A DNA stretch of 64,000 nt. Origin: Acidobacteriota bacterium (lineage in GTDB: Bacteria > Acidobacteriota > Terriglobia > Terriglobales > Acidobacteriaceae). The notes beneath the pieces are model-generated. The model saw only the letters and a program-made list of their open reading frames with translations, was not told the DNA's origin and did no database searches. The DNA lies in the NCBI GenBank assembly GCA_016196065.1, contig JACPYL010000010.1:1488001-1552000 (forward strand), read 5' to 3'. Positions 27,217-35,392 of this stretch are shown piece by piece; positions within the stretch are counted from its first letter, which is position 1; each line of letters begins with the position of its first letter. The translations under genes and the position numbers were made by a program.

Positions 27217-27633
27217 CTACTTTTCGCGCTCGAATCCGCAGCTGACGCGGAACACGTGGCCATCGGGGTGGCGAAGGTGCATCTCGCGGACGTTCCACGG
27301 CATATCGGTCGGCGGAAATGTAACCTCCAGCCCGGCGGCGACGCAGTGCGTGTGCATCGCGTCCACGTCGTCGACCCACACCGACATCCAGACGCCCTTA
27401 TCGCCCGCTTCGTCTCCGTCCTGCTGAAAAGTGGTGGTGTTCGCGCCGCGGCCGCGGCCTCCCTGCGCCCCCAGGCAAAGAAAGATGCGGGTTTTCGTAC
27501 CCGATCCAATCGAGGCAAACGTCGGAGGCGTTCCCCAGTCCCACAATTTCTTCCATCCCCACTTCTCAAACCACGCCACCGTCCCGGCAATGTCGGACAC
27601 GTTCAATATCGGAGTCAACCCTTTGGCTTCCAT
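27217..27633 (-). CDS. VOC (glyoxalase/bleomycin-resistance-like) family protein
   Basis: Has 138 residues and a typical betaalpha-beta3 layout: LTPILNVSDIAGTVAWFEKWG at the start, IFLCLG in the middle, WVDDVDAMHTHCVAAGLEV at the second helix and MHLRHPDGHVFRVSCG at the end. Candidate metal ligands are His and Glu in the second half (REMHLRHPDGH); an equivalent His in the first half is not obvious, so metal binding is uncertain. Cytosolic. The substrate is unknown; members include lyases, dioxygenases and drug-binding proteins. Confidence 0.8.
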   Translation of the reverse strand: MEAKGLTPILNVSDIAGTVAWFEKWGWKKLWDWGTPPTFASIGSGTKTRIFLCLGAQGGRGRGANTTTFQQDGDEAGDKGVWMSVWVDDVDAMHTHCVAAGLEVTFPPTDMPWNVREMHLRHPDGHVFRVSCGFEREK

Positions 27634-27700
27634 GGCGGAAGCAGGATGCCACCGGGCGAACCGTGCCGATCTGCCGATGCCAATCTGACGGTGATCAGAC

Positions 27701-27773
27701 GGTGCCCCAGGTTCGCGCCCCCAAACAAACAGTCGATCTCAATACGCTCAGTTCTAGGGGCGCTAACCTGGGC
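27701..27773 (-). repeat. REP-like palindrome, copy A (upstream of RAYT, inverted)
   Basis: Ends in GGGGCGCTAACCTGGGC and begins with GTGCCCCAGGTTCGCGCCCC, so it is an imperfect palindrome with 16-base arms. It is the reverse complement of copies B (28381-28458) and C (31243-31320) at the arms; the middle differs. It lies about 75 bases before the RAYT start, as expected for a RAYT/REP pair. Confidence 0.8.
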
Positions 27774-27846
27774 TCACGGCGAACCAACACACCCTCCACT
27801 TTCTGGACGCTTTACTTAGAGTTCTTCCGGGCGTACTTTTCTTACT

Positions 27847-28392
27847 ATGCCTCGCGATCTCCGGAGATACCAGGAATCCGGCCAATCGCATTTCGTCACC
27901 TTCAGTTGTTATCGCCGCCGGCCTTTCTTTAACCACCCTACGCGTTTTCAACTGTTCGTTCTCTGTCTGGAAGAGATGCGCCGCCGCTTCGAACTCTGCG
28001 TTTACGCTTATGTAGTAATGCCAGAACACGTCCACCTGTTGCTGAGCGAACCGGAAGAGGGAATACTAGCGGACGCCATTCACTTCCTGAAGCTGTCATT
28101 CACCAAGCGCTCGCGTCGTTTACCGACGGACGAGTCTGGGAACTTCTGGCAAAAGCGATACTACGACCGCAATGTAAGAGACCACCATGAGTTCATAGTG
28201 AAATTGGGCTACATTCACAGGAACCCAGTAAAGAGAGGATTGGTCGCGCGTCCAGAACAATGGAAGTGGAGTAGTTGTCGGCACTACGCCTTGCGGGAAA
28301 CAAACGTGGTGGAGATTGAGTCAGAATGGACAGCGCGCGATCGCGAGAAGAGTCTTGTGGGCCCCGATCGAATATTCCTGAACCCAGGTTAG
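27847..28392 (+). CDS. REP-associated tyrosine transposase (RAYT, IS200-like Y1 HUH family)
   Basis: Has 181 residues, normal for a RAYT. The start PRDLRRYQESGQSHFVTFSC is family-typical. His61-Val-His63 in MPEHVHLLLSEP is the metal-binding HUH pair, and YIHRNPVKRGLV (Tyr122 as candidate nucleophile) lies in the catalytic helix; W-K-W-S-S follows. RAYTs cut and join single-stranded DNA at REP palindromes and are thought to spread them. The stop codon falls inside REP copy B (bases 28381-28392 encode the final Asn-Pro-Gly and stop), and copy A lies upstream in the opposite orientation. All catalytic residues look intact. Confidence 0.9.
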   Translation: MPRDLRRYQESGQSHFVTFSCYRRRPFFNHPTRFQLFVLCLEEMRRRFELCVYAYVVMPEHVHLLLSEPEEGILADAIHFLKLSFTKRSRRLPTDESGNFWQKRYYDRNVRDHHEFIVKLGYIHRNPVKRGLVARPEQWKWSSCRHYALRETNVVEIESEWTARDREKSLVGPDRIFLNPG

Positions 28393-28458
28393 CGCCCCAA
28401 TAACTGGGCGCCCTAGGATTGACCGCTCATGCGGGGGCGCGAACCTGGGGCACCAGGC
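28381..28458 (+). repeat. REP-like palindrome, copy B (overlaps RAYT 3' end)
   Basis: A 78-base unit with arms CCCAGGTTAGCGCCCC and GGGGCGCGAACCTGGG (one mismatch in 16). By eye it is about 85 percent identical to copy C at 31243-31320 and has the same length. Its first 12 bases are the last codons of the RAYT gene. Confidence 0.85.
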
Positions 28459-28470
28459 CCCCACTCTATG

Positions 28471-30582
28471 TCAGGAAGCCCCGTGGCAGTGTTTGTACTT
28501 TTTTTCACTACCGCAGGGACACGGCTGGTTTCTTCCTACCTTCTCACCCGAGGGTAACATCGGTTTACCACGGAGATTCTTGGATAAGCCCTCTAAGATG
28601 GGATCGGATTTCCAAGGTTCTTTACTAAATACCATCGCATCAACTAGACGATCACTTGTAGCGAGACAACCCAGTCCGAGCCATACGTCGGCTTTCGACT
28701 TGTATTTCGCCAGCCTTGAGAGACCCAATAGTTTTTCCCGAAGCGCTGCCGGAGAGGTCGGCTCCGACACAATCGTTATTCCGCCCGGACTGTCGGAGAA
28801 AGGCATTCGTGCATCATGACTTCGGTGGTCGGCAGTTGTTTTACGCTTCAGCATCTTCAGTGCTTGGATCAGCCCGTCCGCCCCTTCTCCGGCTAGATCG
28901 TAGAGAAAAAATACAACGTCACTGAACCTCGGTTCATTGGTAGATTTTGCTTGATCGACGAGGTTTTGAAAGTCTGCATTCTTCCATTGGTGGTGAAGTT
29001 TGTCTGCCGCTGCGGTCTTCGGTACAGACCCGCGGAGTACCGGAAAGTTCGCGTCCACGAGTTGTGCGAAACTGCCGTCAACAATTTCTAAGTCAGCTTC
29101 GTTGTTCTTAAAGAGCTTTTGCTTGAGGTGCTTGCCAAGTAAAGACATCTCCGTATCGGCCTTGTAGTAGCCGCCAAGCTCCGTTCTCTGGCGCAAGTAG
29201 TAAGCGAACTCGAATGGATCCGCAAGATAGAATGCCAACATATCCAAATCAAAGATGCTGATGGCGACAGGGAAGGGGTCAGCCGCTTGCTTTTTGAGGT
29301 ACACGTCAACCTGGTGCATAACTGCCGGATAGTGATCCAGCGTTACGCAGAGAATGTAAGCGTCGTCTATGCTCTCATTGAGATGTACCTCCTTCCCGCC
29401 AGCCAACAGTTTGCTGTTTCGGTCGAGTAATGCTCGTCGGCAGAGCAATGCTTGATCGTACGCCTCTTGAACAGCAAGTGTGAAATCAGAAGCTAATCGA
29501 GTGTCATTGCCAAGTTTCGCGACTTCGGTTAACCGCTTTGACTTTACCTGGGCGATGACAGCCTTGTTACCGACAACAGCAAGCACATCAATATCGGTGA
29601 TGGTCTGGCTCTTAGTTTTCTTGATCTCAACATCCGTGTAAACATTATGGGCACCAAATACGTTCCGCAGAAGATTCGCTGTTATATTCTCGGCAAACTG
29701 CCCGCGGTGCAATAGGGCCTCAGTGGTGTACGCACCATCGGAATTCATCCAAAAGAATGGACATTCATAGATTGCCTCTGCAAGGTTAAATCCGATTGGG
29801 AGGAAGTAGCGACGATCCGGAAGTTGAATTATCGGATTTGATTGAAGTTGATTAAACTGGCCAGGTAATTGAAGACTCAAGTTGACCTTCCCTGGTATCA
29901 AAGAAAATGCCCTCAGACAGGCGCTAACCGTCTCGACTCCGAATTGTTGAAGTTCAGTCTCTTCGAAGCAGAAGATTGATAGCGCCGTCGTACAGAGTTT
30001 CGAGAACTCTCCACGCGCCACTCTGGGGTGGGTGTTGTACTTGTGCTCATGGAGTCTCTTCAGTTCTCGGGCTATTAGGCTCATCTCAGCAATATCAATT
30101 CCCTTGTGCCGACGAACCCAGGACTTGTCTGCAGCATACTTCTGCGTCGCGAATTCTAAGTATTGGAAGTCATATGCTCCCGAGCCACCGTAAAATATTG
30201 GCTCCTTCATCATCTCTCCCGAACCGAATGTACGGCGATAGTCGCCTTCCTGATCTTCTATACGAATGCCAGTCTTTACACGCTTTTCGATCTCTTTAGT
30301 GAAATGTTCGTGATGCTTCTTGTGGAGTTCGTCGAAGAGCCTGTAAATTTCTTCAAACCACTGCGCAGACTCGTGTTCGGCTGGAAAACTAAGGCTAATT
30401 TCATTTTTGACCAGAAGCCCTGCGAGAAATGTTAGTTCCTGAAAATTGAGATGGTCGTGCCAATTGATTTCCGTAGCCTCGTTAGGAGCGAAAAACAAGT
30501 CGCGCAGCAGTATTAAAGCGAACGTATAGATGAACCCCGGCTGTCTTGTCACGGCTTCAATTTTGCCAATGACTGCTTTCAT
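28471..30582 (-). CDS. SEC-C domain protein with PD-(D/E)XK-nuclease-like core
   Basis: Has 703 residues, not a recognised named family. The C-terminal 20 residues are a SEC-C zinc motif (Cys688-Pro-Cys690, then Cys699-His700 in GRNQPCPCGS and KKYKHCHG). In the middle, HRGQFAENITANLLRNVFG (Glu298), TDIDVLAVVG (Asp332) and AVIAQVKSKR (Gln345-x-Lys347) give the order and spacing of a NERD/restriction-endonuclease-like fold; this is an inference. The N-terminal 250 residues are helical and charged, without a signal peptide. GC is visibly lower than in the flanks (27 of 60 bases in one line counted). The gene lies between REP copies B and C. Possible roles are DNA processing or phage defence, unproven. 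Confidence 0.75.
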   Translation of the reverse strand: MKAVIGKIEAVTRQPGFIYTFALILLRDLFFAPNEATEINWHDHLNFQELTFLAGLLVKNEISLSFPAEHESAQWFEEIYRLFDELHKKHHEHFTKEIEKRVKTGIRIEDQEGDYRRTFGSGEMMKEPIFYGGSGAYDFQYLEFATQKYAADKSWVRRHKGIDIAEMSLIARELKRLHEHKYNTHPRVARGEFSKLCTTALSIFCFEETELQQFGVETVSACLRAFSLIPGKVNLSLQLPGQFNQLQSNPIIQLPDRRYFLPIGFNLAEAIYECPFFWMNSDGAYTTEALLHRGQFAENITANLLRNVFGAHNVYTDVEIKKTKSQTITDIDVLAVVGNKAVIAQVKSKRLTEVAKLGNDTRLASDFTLAVQEAYDQALLCRRALLDRNSKLLAGGKEVHLNESIDDAYILCVTLDHYPAVMHQVDVYLKKQAADPFPVAISIFDLDMLAFYLADPFEFAYYLRQRTELGGYYKADTEMSLLGKHLKQKLFKNNEADLEIVDGSFAQLVDANFPVLRGSVPKTAAADKLHHQWKNADFQNLVDQAKSTNEPRFSDVVFFLYDLAGEGADGLIQALKMLKRKTTADHRSHDARMPFSDSPGGITIVSEPTSPAALREKLLGLSRLAKYKSKADVWLGLGCLATSDRLVDAMVFSKEPWKSDPILEGLSKNLRGKPMLPSGEKVGRNQPCPCGSEKKYKHCHGAS

Positions 30583-30831
30583 ACTTTTCCGAACCGTTCT
30601 TTCCTAAATATTATAGATGTCCGAGTAACAGGCTCAAGCGGGTGGCCCACTTCTCAGAAGCATTCGACCGTGTGTCTGCGAAGAACCTCGCAAAATATTG
30701 GCTCCTTCCCCGGCCACGGTTTGTGAGCAACGGTGGGTATCAGCCAATATCTGCTGTTTGACGCCCGGCGCGTGACGACGATAGCCTCCAGTGCAGGTCG
30801 AGCAACCCACAACAGTTGGCGGAGTGTCCCC

Positions 30832-31221
30832 GTGAATCATTTAACGACGAATGATGTAACGACAAGAGAGCCGGCCAATGATCCCCAGGATTTGGAGCGA
30901 TTGTTGGTCGAGAGAGAGAACGCGGGAGATGTTGCCGGCATGACGGCGTTGTTCGAGCCAGACGCGGTCGTCGACATTGGCGGCGGAACGTTCCTGCGTG
31001 GCAAAGAGGCCATCCACGAGTTTTTTACTCAACTCCAGGTGACGGGGTTTGGACCGGAAAAACGACACTTCGAGTTCGGAGAACAGCGTCCAGCGCTCAT
31101 CTGCGGCGATCTGGCCCTCACCTCGACGCGCTGCCGTAATGGCACCGTGACCTCGGAAGTTGCGCGCCGCCAGAAAGATGGAACGTGGCTATGGGTGATT
31201 GATAGGTATTCCGTCGCCTAG
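30832..31221 (+). CDS. SnoaL-like / NTF2-fold (DUF4440-type) protein
   Basis: Has 129 residues from GTG 30832, chosen for GGAG about 9 bases upstream and the natural N-terminus of the fold; the frame is open to 30733. The order DLERLLVERENAGDVAGMTALFEPDAVVDIGG, GKEAIHEFFTQL, then beta strands ending in DGTWLWVIDRYSVA is the cone-shaped NTF2 fold of ketosteroid isomerase/SnoaL-like proteins. The last Trp-x-Trp-V-I-D-R-Y is characteristic. Substrate unknown. It lies just upstream of REP copy C and divergent from the SEC-C gene. Confidence 0.75.
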   Translation: MNHLTTNDVTTREPANDPQDLERLLVERENAGDVAGMTALFEPDAVVDIGGGTFLRGKEAIHEFFTQLQVTGFGPEKRHFEFGEQRPALICGDLALTSTRCRNGTVTSEVARRQKDGTWLWVIDRYSVA

Positions 31222-31242
31222 TGGTCGGCAGGTATGCCCAGT

Positions 31243-31320
31243 AACCCAGGTTAGCGCCCCAAGACCTGGGCGTCCCAGAGATTGACCGTTCGTACGGGGC
31301 GCGAACCTGGGGCACCAGGC
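31243..31320 (+). repeat. REP-like palindrome, copy C
   Basis: A 78-base unit, same orientation and length as copy B and about 85 percent identical by eye, with the same palindromic arms. It lies between the SnoaL-like gene and the 3' end of the GloVer-repeat gene. Confidence 0.85.
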
Positions 31321-31340
31321 TTTCCGCGTCTCCGCCCTCA

Positions 31341-32969
31341 TTACGTTACCGTGAAGGTCGCGCTCGTTGCCGCGCCACCCGGAGTTGTGATCACGACTTT
31401 GCCCGTCTTGGCTCCCGCAGGTACTGTAAGCGTCACCTGCTTGTCAGAGTTCACGGTGAAAGACGTAACCTTGACCCCTCCCAGAGTGATGCCCGTCGCC
31501 TGGATGAACCCCGATCCGGCAATCACGACTGTGCTCCCAACCGCTCCGCTGGCGGGCGTGACGCTGGTGATTTTCGGAGTGACCCGGTACGGCTTGCTGC
31601 TCGATAAGGTTCCGGAGGGCGTGGTCACGGTGACAGTTCCCGTCTCTCCCGATGGGACTTTCGCGGTGAGATACGTGTCGGAGACGACTTTGAAACTTGC
31701 GCTGGCTCCATTGAATTTAACGCTGGTTGTGCCCGTGAACCCATTACCGAGAATTCCGACGGACTTCCCCACGACGCCCATGGTCGAGGTGAGCAACACA
31801 AATGGTGGCATGGAGTTATCGAGGCTGTAGACAACGCCTTCTCCGGGCGTTCCTCCACTGCTGGTCAATCCAAAAATCTTACCGTTCGTGTACTGAACCC
31901 CAGTTGCATACGCCCCCGCGCCGTGCGTCACGTCAAAGCTCGAAAGAACGCTGAAGGCGCCGCCGGTCGTGATCTCGAACAGCGTGCCATTGCCTGCGTT
32001 ACCGCCGAATGCGGTCGAGCTATACAGATTGCCGTCGGTGGCCGCGACCAGACCCGCATAGGCCTGATTCCCGTTGGAGGCGTCAACCGAGTCGAAGTTG
32101 TGGAGTACGGTCAGGCTTCCACCTGGTGTGATCTTATAAACAACGCCCACATCCGAACTGCCCCCACGCGAAGTTGTGCCGTAGAGATTGCCATCGTTCC
32201 CTTGCACCAGGCCGCCAAACGGATACCTCCCGTGGGTAGTGTCGAAGTTATAGAGCGTCGTGACCGTCGTCTTCACAATTTTGAAAACAGTCCCCAAATT
32301 GGCGGTGCCGCCAATCTGTGTGGTTCCGTAAAAGGCGCCATCGCTTCCTTGCGCCAGCGGACCATAAGTCATATAGGGAATTTTGTTAAGCACTTTGAAG
32401 ACGCCCTTCGCGGACATCTTGAATGCGACGCCCGGAGCCGAAGTACCGTAGAAGTTTCCGTCCGTGCCCAGCATCAAAGCAGCTATAGGATCGCCTCCGT
32501 CTGCGCCTCCCGCGAAGCTGTAGAGGACCGTAAAGACTCCCGCCGGCGTGATCTTGAAGATATTGCCAAGGCTGTGCGCGCCACCGCTTTGCGTGGTGCC
32601 GTAGAAGTTGCCGTCGGCGCCAAGAATCAGGCCGCCACTTGGACTATATCCGTGCGCGATGTCGAAGTTATAAAGCACGGTCAGTGTGCCGTCGGGCGTA
32701 ATCTTGAAGGCGATACCCCCACCGCTCGTGCCACCCTGCGTGGTAGTGCCATATAGGTTCCCATCCCGGCCCTGGGCCAGTAGCTCCGGATATAGGGGGC
32801 AGCATCCGTGGGTCGTTCCATCGAACTCGTAAATGTCTTTGTAGGTTTGTGCACTCAGCCCGGGCGCGCATATCGCCAAAGCCAATAAGCAAACAACAAA
32901 AGCCCACGTTCGAGTGGCTGATATTTCACTGATAATTCCCGCCACAGATCTCGTCGGTTGTGATTTCAT
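31341..32969 (-). CDS. Secreted GloVer-repeat protein with C-terminal IPT/TIG domains
   Basis: Has 542 residues with a signal peptide (TWAFVVCLLALAICAPGLSA). Residues of about 45-385 contain about eight repeats of the type G-x-DGN-x-YGTT-x-x-GG plus VFKITP-x-G-x-x-TVLYNF, the tandem 'GloVer' repeat that I associate with Acidobacteria and Verrucomicrobia, probably a beta-propeller. Two Ig-like IPT/TIG domains follow (PKITSVTPASGAVGSTVVIAGSGF is split over strands 455-480, with an earlier copy around 385-455). The protein ends in a beta strand (TSATFTVT), which may be a truncated sorting signal. Surface or extracellular role; no enzyme residues recognised. Confidence 0.85.
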   Translation of the reverse strand: MKSQPTRSVAGIISEISATRTWAFVVCLLALAICAPGLSAQTYKDIYEFDGTTHGCCPLYPELLAQGRDGNLYGTTTQGGTSGGGIAFKITPDGTLTVLYNFDIAHGYSPSGGLILGADGNFYGTTQSGGAHSLGNIFKITPAGVFTVLYSFAGGADGGDPIAALMLGTDGNFYGTSAPGVAFKMSAKGVFKVLNKIPYMTYGPLAQGSDGAFYGTTQIGGTANLGTVFKIVKTTVTTLYNFDTTHGRYPFGGLVQGNDGNLYGTTSRGGSSDVGVVYKITPGGSLTVLHNFDSVDASNGNQAYAGLVAATDGNLYSSTAFGGNAGNGTLFEITTGGAFSVLSSFDVTHGAGAYATGVQYTNGKIFGLTSSGGTPGEGVVYSLDNSMPPFVLLTSTMGVVGKSVGILGNGFTGTTSVKFNGASASFKVVSDTYLTAKVPSGETGTVTVTTPSGTLSSSKPYRVTPKITSVTPASGAVGSTVVIAGSGFIQATGITLGGVKVTSFTVNSDKQVTLTVPAGAKTGKVVITTPGGAATSATFTVT

Positions 32970-33151
32970 CTTCCTTCACCTCTATCCCTGGCTCTATAGC
33001 TCTCGCCTGCTCTGGAAATGTTCCCTGTGTGTGGTGTTGGCGCTCCGCAAAACTCCGATCTAACCCAGGAGGTTTCGCGAAAGGCATTTCTTGACCCGAA
33101 GCGCGGGGGGCGCCCTGCCGGTTCGGCCCGGTCACGCCCCGCAAGCAGGCG

Positions 33152-35152
33152 TCATCGTTTTGCCGACTGTTCCACCGGCGTCTTGCGCAGGACTTTTCTG
33201 GGATCCTGGACAAACTGTTTGACCGCGGCCCGGTTGTGGTAAGTAATACTCTTTTCGACAGGAGCGCCAAAAGCTTCGGGATGCAGATAGAGCCCACGCT
33301 CGCTTGCCGTCTTTTCCACCTCGACCGGACTCCGGTTCGCGTTGGCCCACGCATCATGACGGATGCCCGTGATCTGCCACGAAACCTTGGCTCCGGGTTT
33401 CCCGCCCGCAATCCGAAAGTGATTTCCCAACACCTCTTCGGCCACATAGAGGTTGGGGCCGGGAGCTCCGACCGCGGTGAGCTGGTAACGGAAGTCCTTG
33501 TTCAGCGCTTCGAAATAGCTCGGCAGGTCGACGCGAGCTTCGCCATTCTCGTCCAGCACAGCCACACCGTCGTAGATATTTTTCATGTCCGGCGATTCGA
33601 TCGAGGTGTGGAGGAGGAATTTGTTGGTTGGATCGACCGGGTGATCGATCTTGAAACTCTTGGAGGCTCCGATGAGTGCACCTGTGGCCACGAGGTCTCC
33701 GACGCTGCTAGTTCTCACGTAGTGGGCGCCAAGAATGTCTTCGGCATAGATCATGTAGTGTGAAGTGGAGCTGTCGTTGATTAGCAACAGGGTTGAATTC
33801 GTATCCGCTGCACCACCCTCGGGCTGGTTATAGCCCCACAGAGCATTGCCCTCTTTCGAAAAGCCAAGGACTCCAACGCTCCCAGCGTTGGTCGAATATC
33901 CTCCGACACCAGTTCCGGATTGTGACTGCCCGGTAACTCCAATGTAGTTGGTCGACATCCCAGCTACGCCTGCGAAAACATCCGACGTCCCGAGCACCCC
34001 ATTGTCGGTAGGACTGTCACCCCACACTCCCGGGTTCACGTTGCCAATGGAACTCTGGCCCATGCTACTCATAGAGGCTTTCATTCCTAAAACACCAGCT
34101 CCGATCGGGCTAAATGAATTGCCCTGCACCGCAACCGTAAAGGTATTCGCGGAATTGGTATCGACTCCATGGATGGCGATCGCTCCGAGCGACGTGCTGG
34201 AGGATGTACCATTGACAGCGGACGTGGTTGAAGTAGTCGTCGCATGGATAATGCCCGCGTTAAATGCGCCGGAAGCGTCTCGCTTCACAATCGTATTAGC
34301 CGCATTCGCGCTAGTCGGCGCCACAGTCCAGTTCAGTCCGAGTGTTCCTGAAGTCGTGACTGGTGAGCCGCTCACGGTGAAGTCAGACGACGGAGCGCTC
34401 AAACCTACGCTGGTCACCGTGCCGCTGCCACTCACTGATTTGCACACCCAGGCTGAGCCATTCCAGGAGAGAATCTGACCGGAACTGCAACTCGTCAGCA
34501 GGCTCAGGTTGGCTACACCGCTGTTAGTGCCGCCGGTTAGTCCGCTGCCCGCCGCCGTGTTGATGCCGGTGATGGTGCCGCCACTACCGCCGCTGAACAC
34601 GACGTCCAATTCGGGCGAATGGCCTTGCGCTGTGTTCTCTTTGCTTTCAAACGTTGCCGACAAGGGACTGTTCGCCACCAGCGCGATGCCGTCATTGGCT
34701 TGCGTGTTGTTGAGCCACGCTACGACGGCTGGAGTCACGTCAATCAGGATGTAGTCTTTTGCGTTTGCGCCGGTCAGGGGCACGCTCGGTACGATGGTGC
34801 TGCCCAGAGCCGGGACCAGGTTGGCGGTGATCGTCTTCTCGGACCAGGTGCCATTGATGAAATCTACGTTGAAGCTTCCCGCCGCCGGGACTGTGTTGAC
34901 GTAGAGCTTCAGAGTCGCCTTGGCCACGCTGGCGCCAGTGAAGCCGGAAGGAATGGACGATAAATCAAACTGGATGTAGGCCGCCTGCGAGGGACTGACG
35001 ACGCTCAGCGTTGTTTTCGCGCCGAAATTCGTGGTCGGCGTGGCCGTGTTGGTGTAGGAGTCGGCGCTCGGCGTGATCTGGGCGTAGGTGGAGATCGTCG
35101 CGCTCCAAATGAACAGCACGACTGCTACCAGCGAAAGGCTGCGGTTCTTCAT
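33152..35152 (-). CDS. Secreted DNRLRE-domain protein with tail-fibre-like C-terminal region
   Basis: Has 666 residues from ATG 35152 (MKNRSLSLVAVVLFIWSATISTYA is the signal). Residues of about 25-185 are a DNRLRE-type beta-sandwich (SADSYTNTATPTTNFGAKTTLSV, AYIQFDLSSIPSG, VTPAVVAWLNN). A Gly/Ser/Thr-rich region follows with repeated short motifs (GVLGTSDVFAGVAGMS, GVTGQSQSGTGVGGYS) reminiscent of phage tail-fibre or trimeric fibre shafts. The last 200 residues are charged (SFKIDHPVDPTNKFLLHTSIESPD), a pattern seen at fibre ends. It is probably an extracellular structural or adhesive protein. It is divergent from the CadC-like regulator gene, which could control it. Confidence 0.82.
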   Translation of the reverse strand: MKNRSLSLVAVVLFIWSATISTYAQITPSADSYTNTATPTTNFGAKTTLSVVSPSQAAYIQFDLSSIPSGFTGASVAKATLKLYVNTVPAAGSFNVDFINGTWSEKTITANLVPALGSTIVPSVPLTGANAKDYILIDVTPAVVAWLNNTQANDGIALVANSPLSATFESKENTAQGHSPELDVVFSGGSGGTITGINTAAGSGLTGGTNSGVANLSLLTSCSSGQILSWNGSAWVCKSVSGSGTVTSVGLSAPSSDFTVSGSPVTTSGTLGLNWTVAPTSANAANTIVKRDASGAFNAGIIHATTTSTTSAVNGTSSSTSLGAIAIHGVDTNSANTFTVAVQGNSFSPIGAGVLGMKASMSSMGQSSIGNVNPGVWGDSPTDNGVLGTSDVFAGVAGMSTNYIGVTGQSQSGTGVGGYSTNAGSVGVLGFSKEGNALWGYNQPEGGAADTNSTLLLINDSSTSHYMIYAEDILGAHYVRTSSVGDLVATGALIGASKSFKIDHPVDPTNKFLLHTSIESPDMKNIYDGVAVLDENGEARVDLPSYFEALNKDFRYQLTAVGAPGPNLYVAEEVLGNHFRIAGGKPGAKVSWQITGIRHDAWANANRSPVEVEKTASERGLYLHPEAFGAPVEKSITYHNRAAVKQFVQDPRKVLRKTPVEQSAKR

Positions 35153-35392
35153 AACGTGTGGCTCCAATGTCTGTCTTGCGCCGGGTTGGGGGGCGGCGGC
35201 CAGGGCGCGTCGTTGTGGATTGGTCTTAAATGGTCTCAGTAGCGGACGTCAACCAAACTGGGAGTGAAGTCTGCCTTAACAAGTAACGGCAACAGTATCA
35301 GCGCGTTACAGCCTCTTCTTAACTTGAAAATCTACGTGATAGAATCAAGCTCCCCCGGCAAATTTGAGCTACTCTCCAGCACAAAACCCGTA

